From the NCBI RefSeq assembly GCF_003991405.1, contig NZ_RPEN01000155.1, positions 124,001 through 188,000 on the forward strand: DNA of 64,000 nt. The letters run 5' to 3'. The DNA is from Pseudorhodobacter sp. E13. Its GTDB lineage: Bacteria > Pseudomonadota > Alphaproteobacteria > Rhodobacterales > Rhodobacteraceae. Positions within the stretch are counted from its first letter, which is position 1, and every line of letters begins with the position of its first letter. The notes below the pieces were generated by a model, which saw nothing but the letters and a program-made list of their open reading frames with translations, had not been told where the DNA came from and ran no database searches. Positions 55,454 to 64,000 of this stretch are shown piece by piece. The translations under genes and the position numbers were made by a program.

Positions 55454-55888
55454 TCAGGCCAAAAGCGTGGCCAGGCGCCGGATCGCGGCCTGATAGCCTT
55501 CGGTCCCCAAACCCGCGATCACCCCTTCGGCCCGCAACGAGACATAAGAGTGATGCCGAAACGACTCGCGCTTGTGGACGTTAGAGATGTGAACCTCGAT
55601 CACCGGGCCGTCAAACGCGTTCAGCGCGTCCAGAATGGCAACGGATGTATGGGTAAAGGCCCCGGGGTTGATCACGATTCCGGCGGCTTTCTCGCGCGCC
55701 TCATGGATCTTGTCGATGATCGCGCCCTCATGGTTGGATTGAAACCCCTCAACCGCCAAACCCAGCCCTTGGCCCAAAGCCGTGCAATCGCGCAGCACGT
55801 CTTCCAGCGTCTCCCGCCCATAGATTTTCGGCTGGCGCTTGCCCAACAGGTTCAGGTTCGGGCCGTTCAACAAATAGATCGTCTTCAT
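55454..55888 (-). CDS. aroQ: Type II 3-dehydroquinate dehydratase
   Basis: A 144-residue enzyme of the shikimate pathway, active as a dodecamer. [19 protein letters not shown] includes the catalytic Arg18 and Tyr23; [17 protein letters not shown] and [20 protein letters not shown] give the active-site Asn, His and Ser. The ATG at 55888 has a GGAG site ten bases upstream, while the ATG at 55897 would be too close to it. It is divergent from trmB. Confidence 0.95.
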   Translation of the reverse strand: MKTIYLLNGPNLNLLGKRQPKIYGRETLEDVLRDCTALGQGLGLAVEGFQSNHEGAIIDKIHEAREKAAGIVINPGAFTHTSVAILDALNAFDGPVIEVHISNVHKRESFRHHSYVSLRAEGVIAGLGTEGYQAAIRRLATLLA

Positions 55889-55997
55889 CAGGGGCATACT
55901 CCGGCAGTGTCCGGGTCAAGCTTCGCCCCGCCCAATCGGAAATGCAACGGCCCCCATTCATCTATTCCCAAATATCCGCGCCGCAGGCCCCGGCCGG

Positions 55998-56021
55998 CCA
56001 CAGCCACAGCCACAGCCACAG
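55998..56021 (+). repeat. Hexamer repeat (CCACAG) x4
   Basis: Four perfect tandem copies of CCACAG in the region between aroQ and trmB, 59 bp before the trmB ATG. Slippage could vary copy number; it is in the untranslated leader of trmB, or read through in frame upstream (Gly-His-Ser-His). Confidence 0.85.
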
Positions 56022-56079
56022 ATGCTTGACGCGCCGCGCCCCACGGGCTACCCCCGCCGCGCCAACCAAAGGGGGCGCC

Positions 56080-56787
56080 ATGACCAACGATGACAGCAAA
56101 ACCACGCCAGAGCGCCGCAATTTCTATGGCCGCCACCATGGCAAGACCCTGCGTTCCAGCCAAAAGGCCTATCTGGCCGAAGACCTGGAGGCGCTGCGCC
56201 CCAAAGGCACCAGCCGCGCCGATAACCCGGCCCGCAAACCCGTGGACCCGCACAGCTTCTTTGCCGATGGCCGCCCCCTGTGGCTGGAAATCGGCTTTGG
56301 CGGGGGGGAGCATTTGGTCCATATGGCGGCGCGCTATCCGGATGTGGGCATCATCGGTTGTGAACCCTTTGTGAACGGGGTTGCGATGCTGTTGGGCAAG
56401 ATCCGCGCAGCAGGCGTCAGCAATCTGCGCGTCCACCCCGAGGATGTGCGCGAATTGTTCGACATCCTGCCGGATGCCTGTATCGACAAAACCTTTCTGA
56501 ACTATCCCGACCCTTGGCCCAAAGCCCGCCACCACCGCCGCCGTTTCGTGACACCGAACCACCTGCTGCCCTTGGCGCGGGTGATGAAACCGGGGGCAGA
56601 GTTTCGCGTGGCCACGGATATTGACGATTACGTCCGGCAAACGCTGGAAGAGGTGCCGCCCGCCGGGTTTGACCTGATCAGTCAATCGGCGACGCCATGG
56701 GCGGATTGGATTTCGACCCGCTATGAACAAAAAGCCATCCGCGAAGGCCGCCCGCAGCATTACCTGACCTTCCGTCGCCAAGGCTGA
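56080..56787 (+). CDS. trmB: tRNA (guanine-N7-)-methyltransferase
   Basis: A 235-residue TrmB that methylates G46 of tRNA. LWLEIGFGGGEHLVHMAARYP is the SAM-binding motif I, IIGCEPF motif II, and LNYPDPWPKARHHRRRF the diagnostic PDPWPK-RHxRR motif. The ATG at 56080 follows a GGGGG site; in-frame codons back to 55942 encode the repeat and are not family-like. A hairpin-rich GC region follows at 56859-56887. Confidence 0.95.
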   Translation: MTNDDSKTTPERRNFYGRHHGKTLRSSQKAYLAEDLEALRPKGTSRADNPARKPVDPHSFFADGRPLWLEIGFGGGEHLVHMAARYPDVGIIGCEPFVNGVAMLLGKIRAAGVSNLRVHPEDVRELFDILPDACIDKTFLNYPDPWPKARHHRRRFVTPNHLLPLARVMKPGAEFRVATDIDDYVRQTLEEVPPAGFDLISQSATPWADWISTRYEQKAIREGRPQHYLTFRRQG

Positions 56788-56858
56788 TCGCGCAGAAGGG
56801 GGCGCTCCCGCCATTCGTTGCTACCGCGTGCCGCGGCAGCGCCTCAAGGTTGGGCCGG

Positions 56859-56880
56859 GCCGCCCGCTGGCGCGGGCGGC
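56859..56880. terminator. GC-rich hairpin between trmB and the TRIC gene
   Basis: A 9-bp stem (GCCGCCCGC with GCGGGCGGC, loop TGGC) nested near an outer pair TGCTACCGC (56819-56827) and GCGGTAGCA (56879-56887). It lies between two convergent genes. No T tract; probable structural end signal. Confidence 0.5.
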
Positions 56881-56898
56881 GGTAGCACCCGGACAGGC

Positions 56899-57540
56899 TT
56901 ATTTTTGCTTGGGGTTCTCGGGGCGCGGTGGTTTGGTTTTATAGACGGGCAAGCGCCAGCCGAAAGCAATACTGCCTGCGCGCAAGGTGAAGGTTACGCC
57001 CGCGCAGGCCAAAAGCGCCCAACCCGGCGGGTGGCCCAGCGTGACAACCGCCACCGCCACACCCGCCCCTGCAAAAGCGGCGGTCGCATAAATCTCGCCT
57101 TGCTTGAGAACCAGCGGCACCTCATTGCAGACCACATCGCGCAGCAAACCGCCAAAGCAGCCCGTGGCCACACCCATCACCATGACCACGGCCCAGTGTT
57201 GGCCCATTCCCATCGCCACACCCACACCAGCGGGCACTGCAATCGCCAAAGCAAAAGCATCCAGCCAGACAATCGCGCGATAGCGACTTTCCAACAGATG
57301 CGCCCCCAGAAACACCACCACCGCAGCCCCAACGGCTGCCAGCAGGATCGACGGATCAGAGATCCAGAACACGGCATCCCGGTTCAGCAACACATCACGG
57401 ATCGTCCCGCCGCCCACCGCCGTCAGGCATGCGATGAAGATGAAACCAACCAGATCAAGCTGACTGCGCGAGGCCACCAACGCCCCCGTCAGCGCAAACA
57501 CCGCCACCGAGGCGATATCCAAAACACCCAGCAGCGTCAC
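56899..57540 (-). CDS. TRIC-family cation channel (UPF0126)
   Basis: A 213-residue membrane protein with about seven helices in two homologous halves: [20 protein letters not shown] and [29 protein letters not shown] and [10 protein letters not shown] are the matching glycine-rich/Arg-Asp motifs of UPF0126, which bacterial TRIC-type potassium or cation channels share. The C-terminal tail is basic and cytoplasmic. It lies downstream of rnhA with a 4-bp overlap. Confidence 0.87.
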   Translation of the reverse strand: MTLLGVLDIASVAVFALTGALVASRSQLDLVGFIFIACLTAVGGGTIRDVLLNRDAVFWISDPSILLAAVGAAVVVFLGAHLLESRYRAIVWLDAFALAIAVPAGVGVAMGMGQHWAVVMVMGVATGCFGGLLRDVVCNEVPLVLKQGEIYATAAFAGAGVAVAVVTLGHPPGWALLACAGVTFTLRAGSIAFGWRLPVYKTKPPRPENPKQK

Positions 57541-58010
57541 TTCGCGGCCTCGGATTTGGCGGGCTTGAACGGCGCCATCCCGGCGCGCGCCAATTCATCG
57601 GCGCGCTCGTTTTCGGCATGGCCCGCATGCCCCTTGATCCAGCGCCATTCAACGTCATGGCGCTGCCGCGCTGCATCCAGCCGTTGCCAAAGATCTACAT
57701 TCTTGACCGCCGATCCCGCCGCCGTGCGCCAGTTCTTGCGCTTCCAGCCTGCCAACCATTCAGTGATGCCGTTTTTGACATAAGCGCTATCGGTCACAAG
57801 CACGATCTTGGACGGGCGTGCCAAAGCCTCCAGCGCCGAAATGGCAGCCATCAATTCCATGCGGTTATTGGTGGTATCCGCCTCGCCGCCCTGCAAGCTG
57901 CGTTCCTTGACGATGGTTTCACCATCGCGCGCCAACATCAAAACGCCCCAACCGCCCGGGCCGGGGTTCCCCGAACAGGCCCCATCGGTATAGGCAAAAA
58001 GCTCTGGCAT
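57537..58010 (-). CDS. rnhA: Ribonuclease HI
   Basis: A 157-residue RNase H1 that cuts RNA in RNA-DNA hybrids. The catalytic carboxylates are in [15 protein letters not shown] (Asp9), NNRMELMA (Glu), LVTDSAYV (Asp) and [15 protein letters not shown] (Asp with its His). The ATG at 58010 has AGGAG seven bases upstream; the GTG at 58016 lies too close. It overlaps the TRIC gene by four bases. Confidence 0.96.
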   Translation of the reverse strand: MPELFAYTDGACSGNPGPGGWGVLMLARDGETIVKERSLQGGEADTTNNRMELMAAISALEALARPSKIVLVTDSAYVKNGITEWLAGWKRKNWRTAAGSAVKNVDLWQRLDAARQRHDVEWRWIKGHAGHAENERADELARAGMAPFKPAKSEAAK

Positions 58011-58102
58011 CGGCACACTCCTCTTTGCTTCCGTCTATGCAGCGCCTCGCAAAAGGTCAACGCAGAGACGGCCAGCGGAAGCGGCAATCGCGCGGCGGTT
58101 GG

Positions 58103-59047
58103 TCAGACAGGCTCGCGCAGCAGGCGCGGCACCTTGAACTCCACATTCTCCTGCGCGGTTTCAACCACATCCACCGTGACATCATAGCGGGCGCGGAACG
58201 CGTCAATCACCTCATTGATCAGCACCTCAGGCGCGCTGGCCCCGGCAGTGATCCCCACAGCGCGGATACCTTCCAGCGCGCGCCAGTCGATATCGGCGGC
58301 GCGTTGCACCAGTTGGGCATAGGAACAGCCCGCCGCGCGCCCGACCTCAACCAAGCGCTGCGAATTGCTGGAATTTGGCGCACCGATCACCAGAATCGCC
58401 TGCACCTTCGGCGCGATGGCCTTGACTGCTGCCTGACGGTTGGTGGTCGCATAACAAATGTCTTCCTTATGCGGACCAACAATCGCGGGAAACCGCGCCT
58501 GCAAAGCCGCAACGATCCCGGCAGTGTCATCAACCGACAAGGTTGTCTGGGTGATATAGGCCAGCTTGCCCGCATCGCGCACCTGCAATCGCGCCACATC
58601 GGCCTCTGTCTCGACCAACAAAACCTCGCCTTCGGGCAGTTGACCCATGGTGCCGATGGTCTCGGGATGGCCTGCGTGACCAATCATGACCATCTGCAAA
58701 CCCTCCGCCGAATGGCGCGCAGCTTCATTGTGAACCTTGGTCACAAGCGGACAAGTGGCATCAACCGCAATCATCTGCCGGGCCTGCGCCGCCGCCGGCA
58801 CCGATTTCGGCACACCATGCGCGGAAAAGATCACAGGGCGATCATCGGGACATTCCGACAACGCCTCAACGAAAACCGCGCCTTTGGCCCGAAGATCATC
58901 AACCACGAACTTGTTGTGAACGATCTCATGCCGCACATAAACCGGCGCACCCCATTTCTGCAACGCAAGCTCGACGATCTTGATCGCCCGGTCCACGCCT
59001 GCACAAAACCCGCGCGGAGCGGCAAGATAAAGGGTCAGGGGCGTCAT
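58103..59047 (-). CDS. ispH: 4-hydroxy-3-methylbut-2-enyl diphosphate reductase
   Basis: A 314-residue [4Fe-4S] enzyme of the MEP isoprenoid pathway that makes IPP and DMAPP. Cluster cysteines are Cys15 (PRGFCAGV), Cys99 (VDATCPLV) and Cys198 ([11 protein letters not shown]). Glu129 in GHPETIG is the proton donor. The start at 59047 begins [14 protein letters not shown]; a longer frame to 59299 is GC-rich intergenic sequence. It is upstream of rnhA on the same strand with 92 bp between. Confidence 0.96.
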   Translation of the reverse strand: MTPLTLYLAAPRGFCAGVDRAIKIVELALQKWGAPVYVRHEIVHNKFVVDDLRAKGAVFVEALSECPDDRPVIFSAHGVPKSVPAAAQARQMIAVDATCPLVTKVHNEAARHSAEGLQMVMIGHAGHPETIGTMGQLPEGEVLLVETEADVARLQVRDAGKLAYITQTTLSVDDTAGIVAALQARFPAIVGPHKEDICYATTNRQAAVKAIAPKVQAILVIGAPNSSNSQRLVEVGRAAGCSYAQLVQRAADIDWRALEGIRAVGITAGASAPEVLINEVIDAFRARYDVTVDVVETAQENVEFKVPRLLREPV

Positions 59048-59112
59048 CACTCTCTCCGTTTTGGCTTGTGCTACAGGTAAGGCCCGGCAAAGCACAGGTC
59101 CAGCCCGCAGCG

Positions 59113-59173
59113 CTTTCTTTTCGGCAAAAATATCCTGGGGGAATTTGCCGTAAGGCAAAGGGGGCAAAGCCCC
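59113..59173 (+). repeat. Intergenic element with ATATCCTGGGGG core, copy 3
   Basis: CTTTCTTTTCGGCA, AAATATCCTGGGGG, hairpin TTTGCC-GTAA-GGCAAA (59144-59159), then GGGGC-AAA-GCCCC (59161-59173). This is the same ordered set as the copy beside pyrD (33868-33940). It lies between ispH and the YqaA gene in a 235-bp region that is otherwise GC-rich with several further short inverted repeats. Confidence 0.75.
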
Positions 59174-59282
59174 GCTTGCGACTACGGGGGGCCTCCCGCC
59201 CGTCTGCGCGGCGCGGCGCCGCTTATCCCGTTGGGCCGGGCGCCGCCTGCGGCGGCGCGGCACCGTTTCTGGCAAGGGGGGC

Positions 59283-59723
59283 TTACAACCCGATGACACC
59301 TGCCGTAATCAGGGCCAATCCGATGTAGCGGCTGGTTTTGGCGATGCCGACCAGCAGCAAGAACAACCAAAGCGGCGTGCGCATCACGCCTGCGACCACA
59401 GTCATCACATCGCCCACCGGCAACCAACTGACCAACAGCACCCAAACCCCCCAGCGTTGAAACCAGCGTTCGGCCTTGGCCATCTGCGCAGGCGTGGCAG
59501 GGAACCAGCTTTTCCCTTCAAACCGGGTCAGCGACCGGCCCAGCACATAATTGACCACCGCCCCCAGCGTATTGCCCAAGCTCGCCACCCCCACCAGCCA
59601 GACCAAGGGCACCTCATCGGCCAGTTGCAAGCCGACAAACACCACTTCGGACTGAAATGGCACGACCGTCGCCGCGACAAAGGCCGCAGCAAACATCGCC
59701 ACAAGAGAGGAGATCAGACCCAT
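59283..59723 (-). CDS. YqaA/DedA-like membrane protein
   Basis: A 146-residue membrane protein of the YqaA family, related to DedA/SNARE-associated proteins. [20 protein letters not shown] is the family's GN.xG..xxYxxGR motif, followed by [19 protein letters not shown]. Four helices are visible. Such proteins take part in envelope maintenance or lipid flipping. The ATG at 59723 is preferred; a longer frame to 59849 would cross the upstream terminator. Confidence 0.88.
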   Translation of the reverse strand: MGLISSLVAMFAAAFVAATVVPFQSEVVFVGLQLADEVPLVWLVGVASLGNTLGAVVNYVLGRSLTRFEGKSWFPATPAQMAKAERWFQRWGVWVLLVSWLPVGDVMTVVAGVMRTPLWLFLLLVGIAKTSRYIGLALITAGVIGL

Positions 59724-59787
59724 GCACAGGCCTTGCCCGAATTCCATCGGCGGCGCAAAGCAAATCGCGCCGTCACCACCGCGCAAC

Positions 59788-59817
59788 AAAAAAGGAGGAA
59801 GCAATGCCCCCTCCTTT
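59788..59817 (-). terminator. Terminator of the NYN-domain gene
   Basis: On the minus strand, an 8-bp stem (AAAGGAGG with CCTCCTTT) and an 11-base loop followed by TTTTTTG. It lies 55 bp after the NYN gene stop and upstream of the YqaA gene. Confidence 0.85.
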
Positions 59818-59872
59818 GACCCTATCACCGTCGGCCGCCCGGTCCCCACCTGACAGCCGTTGGAAAGCTGGC

Positions 59873-60451
59873 CTATTTCACGGTTTCGACATCTTCCATA
59901 TCGTCCCGGTCAAAGCGCGGTTCACGCGGGGGGCGGCCAATGACATCGCGCAACTCATCCAGCTCGATGAAGTTATCGGCCTGACGGCGCAATTCATCCG
60001 CGATCATTGGCGGTTGGCTGCGGATGGTCGATACCACCGAAACCCGGACGCCCTGACGTTGCAGGCTTTCGATCAGCGGGCGGAAGTCGCCATCGCCCGA
60101 AAAGATCACCGCATGGTCGATGCGTGGCGCAAGTTCCATCGCATCCACCGTCAACTCGATGTCCATATTGCCTTTGACTTTGCGGCGGCCTTGGCTGTCC
60201 GTGTATTCCTTGGCGGCTTTGGTGACCATGGAAAACCCGTTGTAATGCAGCCAATCCACCAGCGGGCGAATGGGCGAATAATCGTCATTCTCCAGCAAGG
60301 CGGTATAGTAGAACGCCCGCAGCAGTTTTCCGCGACGCATGAACTCGTGACGTAGCAACTTGTAATCAATGTCGAACCCGAGCGATTTTGCGGCCGCGTA
60401 AAGGTTGGAACCATCGATAAAAAGGGCGAGCCTTTCGTCCTTGTAAAACAT
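59873..60451 (-). CDS. NYN-domain ribonuclease-like protein (LabA/DUF88)
   Basis: A 192-residue NYN domain protein of the LabA/DUF88 type with a PIN-like fold. Acidic metal residues lie in LALFIDGSNLYAAA, GNMDIELTVDAMEL and FSGDGDFRPLIESL. Such proteins are predicted RNases linked to RNA processing. The C-terminal tail (RPPREPRFDRDDMED) is charged and disordered. The start at 60451 has AGGGG upstream; a longer frame adds MRGNI only. Confidence 0.9.
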   Translation of the reverse strand: MFYKDERLALFIDGSNLYAAAKSLGFDIDYKLLRHEFMRRGKLLRAFYYTALLENDDYSPIRPLVDWLHYNGFSMVTKAAKEYTDSQGRRKVKGNMDIELTVDAMELAPRIDHAVIFSGDGDFRPLIESLQRQGVRVSVVSTIRSQPPMIADELRRQADNFIELDELRDVIGRPPREPRFDRDDMEDVETVK

Positions 60452-60595
60452 TATATTTCCCCTCAAAAAAACATCGCATCATCATTTTCGAGAGTGGTAT
60501 CTAGATCGAAAAAGACTTTTATGCGAATGCCCATCAGTATCGGTCGTATATCCGAAAGTTCAAGCTGAACTATACGGAAGTGTAAGGGGGAAAAG

Positions 60596-61183
60596 CTGAA
60601 CAAAACACTCACTCTGGTGGCCTTGGGCGCGAATTTGCCGCGCGACCTAGGGTCAATTCGGCGATCTCCTGCCGAGACGTTGCGTCACGCTTTGGCTGAT
60701 CTGGCGGGAGAAGGACTGTCGCTGGTCGCATGCAGCCGCTTTTACGCCACGCCCTGCTTTCCAGCCGGGGCAGGGCCGGATTATGTGAATGCTGCCGCGC
60801 GCTTTGACAATCCGCAAGGGCTGCGCCCCGATGAGGTTCTGGCGCTGCTGCATAGGGTGGAGGCCGCGCATGGCCGTGCGCGCAGCACGCGCTGGGCAGG
60901 CCGCGTGCTGGATCTGGATCTTTTGGCCATGGGCCAAGCGGTATTGCCGGACCGCGAAACCTTTGAGATGTGGCGCAGCTTGCCCCTGGCGCAACAAGCC
61001 CAAACCGCGCCTGATCGCTTGATCCTGCCGCATCCGAGGCTGGCGGACCGTGCCTTCGTTCTGGTGCCTTTGGCCGAGATTGCGCCTGACTGGCGGCACC
61101 CGGCAACCGGGCGCAGCGTGGCCGAAATGCGCGATGCCTTGCCCTCCGCCGATCTGAACGCAGTGCAGGCTCTGCCAGCCTGA
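60596..61183 (+). CDS. folK: 7,8-dihydro-6-hydroxymethylpterin pyrophosphokinase, CTG start
   Basis: About 195 residues (HPPK, folate synthesis). TLVALGANLPRD is the N-terminal strand and pterin site, and RWAGRVLDLDLLAMG the signature that binds ATP and two Mg ions; PHPRLADRAFVLVPL ends the fold. No ATG, GTG or TTG lies between the upstream stop at 60566 and the GTG at 60617, and starting at 60617 would cut off the first beta strand. A CTG at 60596 has AAGGGGG five bases upstream, giving (M)NKTLTLVALGANLP. The CTG start is an inference. Confidence 0.88.
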   Translation: MNKTLTLVALGANLPRDLGSIRRSPAETLRHALADLAGEGLSLVACSRFYATPCFPAGAGPDYVNAAARFDNPQGLRPDEVLALLHRVEAAHGRARSTRWAGRVLDLDLLAMGQAVLPDRETFEMWRSLPLAQQAQTAPDRLILPHPRLADRAFVLVPLAEIAPDWRHPATGRSVAEMRDALPSADLNAVQALPA

Positions 61184-61274
61184 GCCATGGTTGCGATTCG
61201 CGTGCGGATGGCAAATTCGCACCAAATCACGGCATTTTGTCACATCTTGGGGGCAAACCCTTGGGATAAGGTGC

Positions 61275-61303
61275 TTGTCAAGGGTTTTGCCACGGCTTAC
61301 ATA
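61275..61303 (+). promoter_or_regulatory. Predicted promoter of rpoZ
   Basis: TTGTCA (61275-61280), a 17-bp spacer and TACATA (61298-61303). It gives a leader of about 30 bases before the rpoZ ATG. Confidence 0.6.
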
Positions 61304-61339
61304 GACCACTCCTAACCTCAAATCTGAAAGGGTGTCTCC

Positions 61340-61693
61340 ATGGCCCGCGTCACGGTTGAAGATTGCGTTGACAAAGTTCCGAACCGGTTTGAGCTGGTAA
61401 TGCTTGCCGCCCATCGCGCGCGTGAGATTCAGTCCGGTTCTCCGCTGACGGTGGATCGCGACAATGATAAGAACCCCGTCGTTTCCCTGCGCGAGATCGC
61501 AGAGGAAACCCAATCCGCCGACAGCCTGCGTGAGCGGATGATCGAAAGCCATCAGACCCAGATCGAGGTTGATGAGCCGGAAGAAGATCAGATGGCCCTG
61601 CTTATGGGCGGCGAGATGGATCGTCCGGCAACGGATGACATGTCGGAAGAGCGCCTTCTGCGCGCATTGATGGAAGCCCAAGGCGCCAACTGA
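61340..61693 (+). CDS. rpoZ: RNA polymerase omega subunit
   Basis: A 117-residue omega subunit that helps assemble RNA polymerase and forms part of the ppGpp site. [30 protein letters not shown] is the conserved core, followed by the typical acidic C-terminal tail. It lies upstream of the ppGpp synthetase/hydrolase gene, a standard pairing. Confidence 0.97.
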   Translation: MARVTVEDCVDKVPNRFELVMLAAHRAREIQSGSPLTVDRDNDKNPVVSLREIAEETQSADSLRERMIESHQTQIEVDEPEEDQMALLMGGEMDRPATDDMSEERLLRALMEAQGAN

Positions 61694-61738
61694 GGCGTCT
61701 GGTTACTGGCGAAACCGCCGAAATAGGATGTGGCGAGG

Positions 61739-63856
61739 ATGATCGACGTCGAAGACCTGATCGCCCTCGTCCACAACTACAACCCCCGCACCAATGCTGA
61801 TCTGATTCGCGCGGCCTATGCTTACGGCATGCGCGTGCATGAAGGGCAGTTCCGCCATTCGGGGGAGCCGTATTTCTCGCATCCGGTCGCGGTGGCGGCC
61901 ATTTTGACCGAGCAGCGGCTGGATGATGCCACCATCATCACCGCCCTGCTGCATGACACCATCGAAGATACCAAGGCCACCTATACCGAAGTGGCCGCGC
62001 TGTTCGGCGACGAGGTGGCAGAGCTGGTCGATGGTGTGACCAAGCTGACCAATCTTCAGCTATCCTCGGCCCAGTCCAAACAGGCCGAAAATTTCCGCAA
62101 GCTGTTCATGGCGATGTCGAAAGACCTGCGGGTGATCTTGGTCAAGCTGGCCGACCGTCTGCACAATATGCGCACGATCAAATCCATGCGCCCCGAAAAG
62201 CAGGGCCAGAAGGCGCGCGAGACGATGGAAATCTTTGCGCCACTTGCAGGCCGCATGGGTATGCAATGGATGCGCGAGGAGTTGGAGGACCTGTCTTTCC
62301 GCGTGCTCAACCCCGATGCGCGCAATTCCATCATCCGCCGTTTCATCACCTTGCAGCGCGAAGCGGGCGATGTGGTTTACAAGATCACCGCCGATATCCG
62401 CACCGAACTGGACAAGGCGAATATTGACGCCGATGTTTTTGGCCGTGCCAAGAAACCCTATTCCGTCTGGCGCAAGATGCAGGAAAAAGACCTGTCCTTT
62501 TCGCGCCTGTCAGACATTTACGGCTTTCGCATCATCACCCAGAACGAGGCCGATTGCTACCGCGCCCTTGGCGTGATTCACCAACGCTGGCGTGCGGTGC
62601 CGGGGCGGTTCAAGGATTACATCAGCCAGCCCAAGAACAACGGCTATCGGTCCATTCACACCACCGTTTCGGGGCGCGATGGCAAGCGGGTGGAGGTGCA
62701 GATCCGCACCCGCCAGATGCATGAGGTGGCCGAAGCCGGGGTTGCGGCGCATTGGTCCTACCGTGAAGGCGTGCGCGCCAATAACCCTTTTGCGGTTGAC
62801 CCCGCGAAATGGGTGGCCCGCCTGACCGAGAACATGGACGAGGACGATCACGATGATTTCCTCGAAAACGTCAAGCTGGAGATGTATACCGATCAGGTGT
62901 TCTGCTTCACGCCCAAAGGCGATGTGGTGCAACTGCCGCGCGGGGCAACCCCGCTGGATTACGCCTATTCCATCCACACCCGTATCGGCAATTCCACGGT
63001 TTCGGCCAAGGTCGATGGCATCCGCGTGCCACTTTGGACCCGGCTGAAGAACGGCCAATCGGTTGAGATCATCACCGCCGAAGGCCAGCGCCCGCAAGCA
63101 AGCTGGATTGAGATTGTGACGACAGGCCGCGCCAAGGCCGCCATCCGCCGCTCTTTGCGCGAGGAGGATCGGGGCCGTTTTGTCAAACTGGGCCGGGAAC
63201 TGGCGCGCGCGGCCTTTGACCATGTCGGGCGCAAGGCCACCGACAAGGCGCTGCGCACAGCGGCGCGGATGTTGGGCCTTGCCGATGAAAACGATCTGCT
63301 GGCCCGTGTCGGCTCTGCCGAGTTGACGGCGCGGCGGGTGCTGGAAACGCTTTACCCCGAACTTTCCCAAGCCTCGGGCGAGGTGGTCGATGCCCGCCGC
63401 CCTGTGATCGGCCTTAGCTCGGATCAGACCTTTCAGCGCGCTGCCTGCTGCCAGCCGGTGCCGGGGGAACGGATTGTCGGCATCACCTATCGCGGCCAAG
63501 GCGTTGTGGTGCATGCCATCGACTGCCCCGCGCTGGAGGAGTTGGAGGATCAGCCCGAACGCTGGGTCGATCTGAACTGGCAATCAGGCCGCCACGCGCC
63601 TGTGAACACCGTGGGCCTTGATCTGACGATCTCGAATGATGCAGGCGTGCTGGGGCGCATCTGCACCTTGATCGGCGAACAGAAGGCCAATATTTCAGAC
63701 CTGCAATTCATTGACCGCAAACCAGATTTTTACCGTTTGCTGATTGACGTTGACCTGCGGGACGTAGAGCATCTGCATATGATCATGACAGCACTCGAAG
63801 CCGAAACCGACGTGGCCGAAGTCAGCCGTCGTCGGGATGCGCGGCGCAAGCCCTGA
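61739..63856 (+). CDS. (p)ppGpp synthetase/hydrolase, Rel/SpoT family
   Basis: A 705-residue bifunctional alarmone enzyme. The hydrolase HD domain carries FSHPVAVAAIL and ALLHDTIEDT, and RLHNMRTIKSM; the synthetase domain has YGFRIITQNEADCYRALG and PKNNGYRSIHTTV; TGS (VFCFTPKGDVVQLPRGATPLDYA) and C-terminal ACT (GLDLTISNDAGVLGRI) domains follow. CCQPVPGERI is the zinc-finger region. The ATG at 61739 is taken over the GTG at 61730 because the family starts MIDVEDLI. Located after rpoZ. Confidence 0.96.
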   Translation: MIDVEDLIALVHNYNPRTNADLIRAAYAYGMRVHEGQFRHSGEPYFSHPVAVAAILTEQRLDDATIITALLHDTIEDTKATYTEVAALFGDEVAELVDGVTKLTNLQLSSAQSKQAENFRKLFMAMSKDLRVILVKLADRLHNMRTIKSMRPEKQGQKARETMEIFAPLAGRMGMQWMREELEDLSFRVLNPDARNSIIRRFITLQREAGDVVYKITADIRTELDKANIDADVFGRAKKPYSVWRKMQEKDLSFSRLSDIYGFRIITQNEADCYRALGVIHQRWRAVPGRFKDYISQPKNNGYRSIHTTVSGRDGKRVEVQIRTRQMHEVAEAGVAAHWSYREGVRANNPFAVDPAKWVARLTENMDEDDHDDFLENVKLEMYTDQVFCFTPKGDVVQLPRGATPLDYAYSIHTRIGNSTVSAKVDGIRVPLWTRLKNGQSVEIITAEGQRPQASWIEIVTTGRAKAAIRRSLREEDRGRFVKLGRELARAAFDHVGRKATDKALRTAARMLGLADENDLLARVGSAELTARRVLETLYPELSQASGEVVDARRPVIGLSSDQTFQRAACCQPVPGERIVGITYRGQGVVVHAIDCPALEELEDQPERWVDLNWQSGRHAPVNTVGLDLTISNDAGVLGRICTLIGEQKANISDLQFIDRKPDFYRLLIDVDLRDVEHLHMIMTALEAETDVAEVSRRRDARRKP

Positions 63857-63880
63857 TCGAAAAAGGAAGTCGCAGGGCAG

Positions 63881-64000
63881 ATGGTATTCAAACGGCGAAA
63901 CAAAAGGTCCTGGGGGCGCACCATCGCCGAAGCGCTTTGGCCGCGTGGCGGTTGGACACGCGCCGCCCATTACATGAAGCACCGTTTGCGGCGCCTGCCG
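63881..64000 (+). CDS. DUF2062 protein, 3' partial
   Basis: Forty codons starting MVFKRRNKRSWGRTIAEALW and running off the window end. The basic, Trp-rich start (WPRGGWTRAAHYMKHRLRRLP) is typical of the N terminus of DUF2062 inner-membrane proteins, whose helices would follow. It lies 24 bp after the Rel/SpoT gene on the same strand, with an AGGG site. Confidence 0.75.
   Translation, partial: MVFKRRNKRSWGRTIAEALWPRGGWTRAAHYMKHRLRRLP

Overview
The window is ordinary chromosomal DNA of an alphaproteobacterium of the order Rhodobacterales (Rhodobacteraceae/Paracoccaceae). The evidence is the mixed TCA-cycle and ethylmalonyl-CoA-pathway neighbourhood (sdh, mesaconyl-CoA hydratase, malyl-CoA thioesterase, mdh, sucCD, sucAB, lpd, ethylmalonyl-CoA mutase, crotonyl-CoA carboxylase/reductase), an order I recall from Rhodobacter sphaeroides. 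An Irr-fabA-fabB-fabI block, a SAM/SAH riboswitch in front of metK, and high GC with strong third-position G/C agree. There is no prophage, insertion sequence, rRNA or CRISPR array.

Layout. 1-3.5 kb: a 5'-truncated SHMT-like gene, an aldo/keto reductase, a DUF1989 protein and two tiny genes. 3.6-9.1 kb: the sdh operon (minus strand; C, D, unknown, A, two lipoproteins, FkbM methyltransferase, B). 9.2-14.1 kb: a porin-like protein, a DUF4344 peptidase, an ankyrin protein, mesaconyl-CoA hydratase, DUF1737, NnrU and malyl-CoA thioesterase, all minus strand. 14.2-26.4 kb: a small exported protein, TauE/SafE, mdh, then the suc operon with lpd, which carries two small exported proteins, a minimal nucleotidyltransferase and a MAPEG protein. 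26.5-31.5 kb: ecm, a PlsC-type acyltransferase and ccr. 31.6-37.8 kb: a RecD-like helicase, a lone RAM domain, pyrD, DUF952, an exported 5'-nucleotidase and a YedK/HMCES protein. 37.9-39.7 kb: tRNA-Gly and a candidate toxin/immunity pair. 39.7-44.7 kb: fabI, fabB, fabA, irr, a DUF2161 nuclease and a voltage-gated cation channel. 44.7-54.2 kb: a GNAT protein, a GT-like protein, miaB, two envelope proteins, phoH-ybeY-corC-lnt and metK. 54.2-64 kb: a Cys-rich orphan, an HpcH/HpaI aldolase, aroQ, trmB, a TRIC-family channel, rnhA, ispH, YqaA, an NYN protein, folK, rpoZ, rsh and the start of a DUF2062 gene.

How the genes work together. Ccr, Ecm, mesaconyl-CoA hydratase and malyl-CoA thioesterase are steps of acetyl-CoA assimilation whose products enter the TCA cycle encoded in between (Sdh, Mdh, SucCD, SucAB-Lpd). 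A shared regulatory signature supports joint control: the sdh and suc promoters each carry two identical TGTGATCACA palindromes exactly 21 bp apart, and a single copy precedes the porin-like gene.

The most interesting items are the paired palindromes, the tRNA-adjacent toxin/immunity candidate, a voltage-gated channel with an unusual TLEGWPD pore filter, a SucB with two lipoyl domains and an intact internal start, an apparent CTG start in folK, and small exported proteins inserted into both TCA operons. Functions were assigned by reading motifs only; no database search was run.
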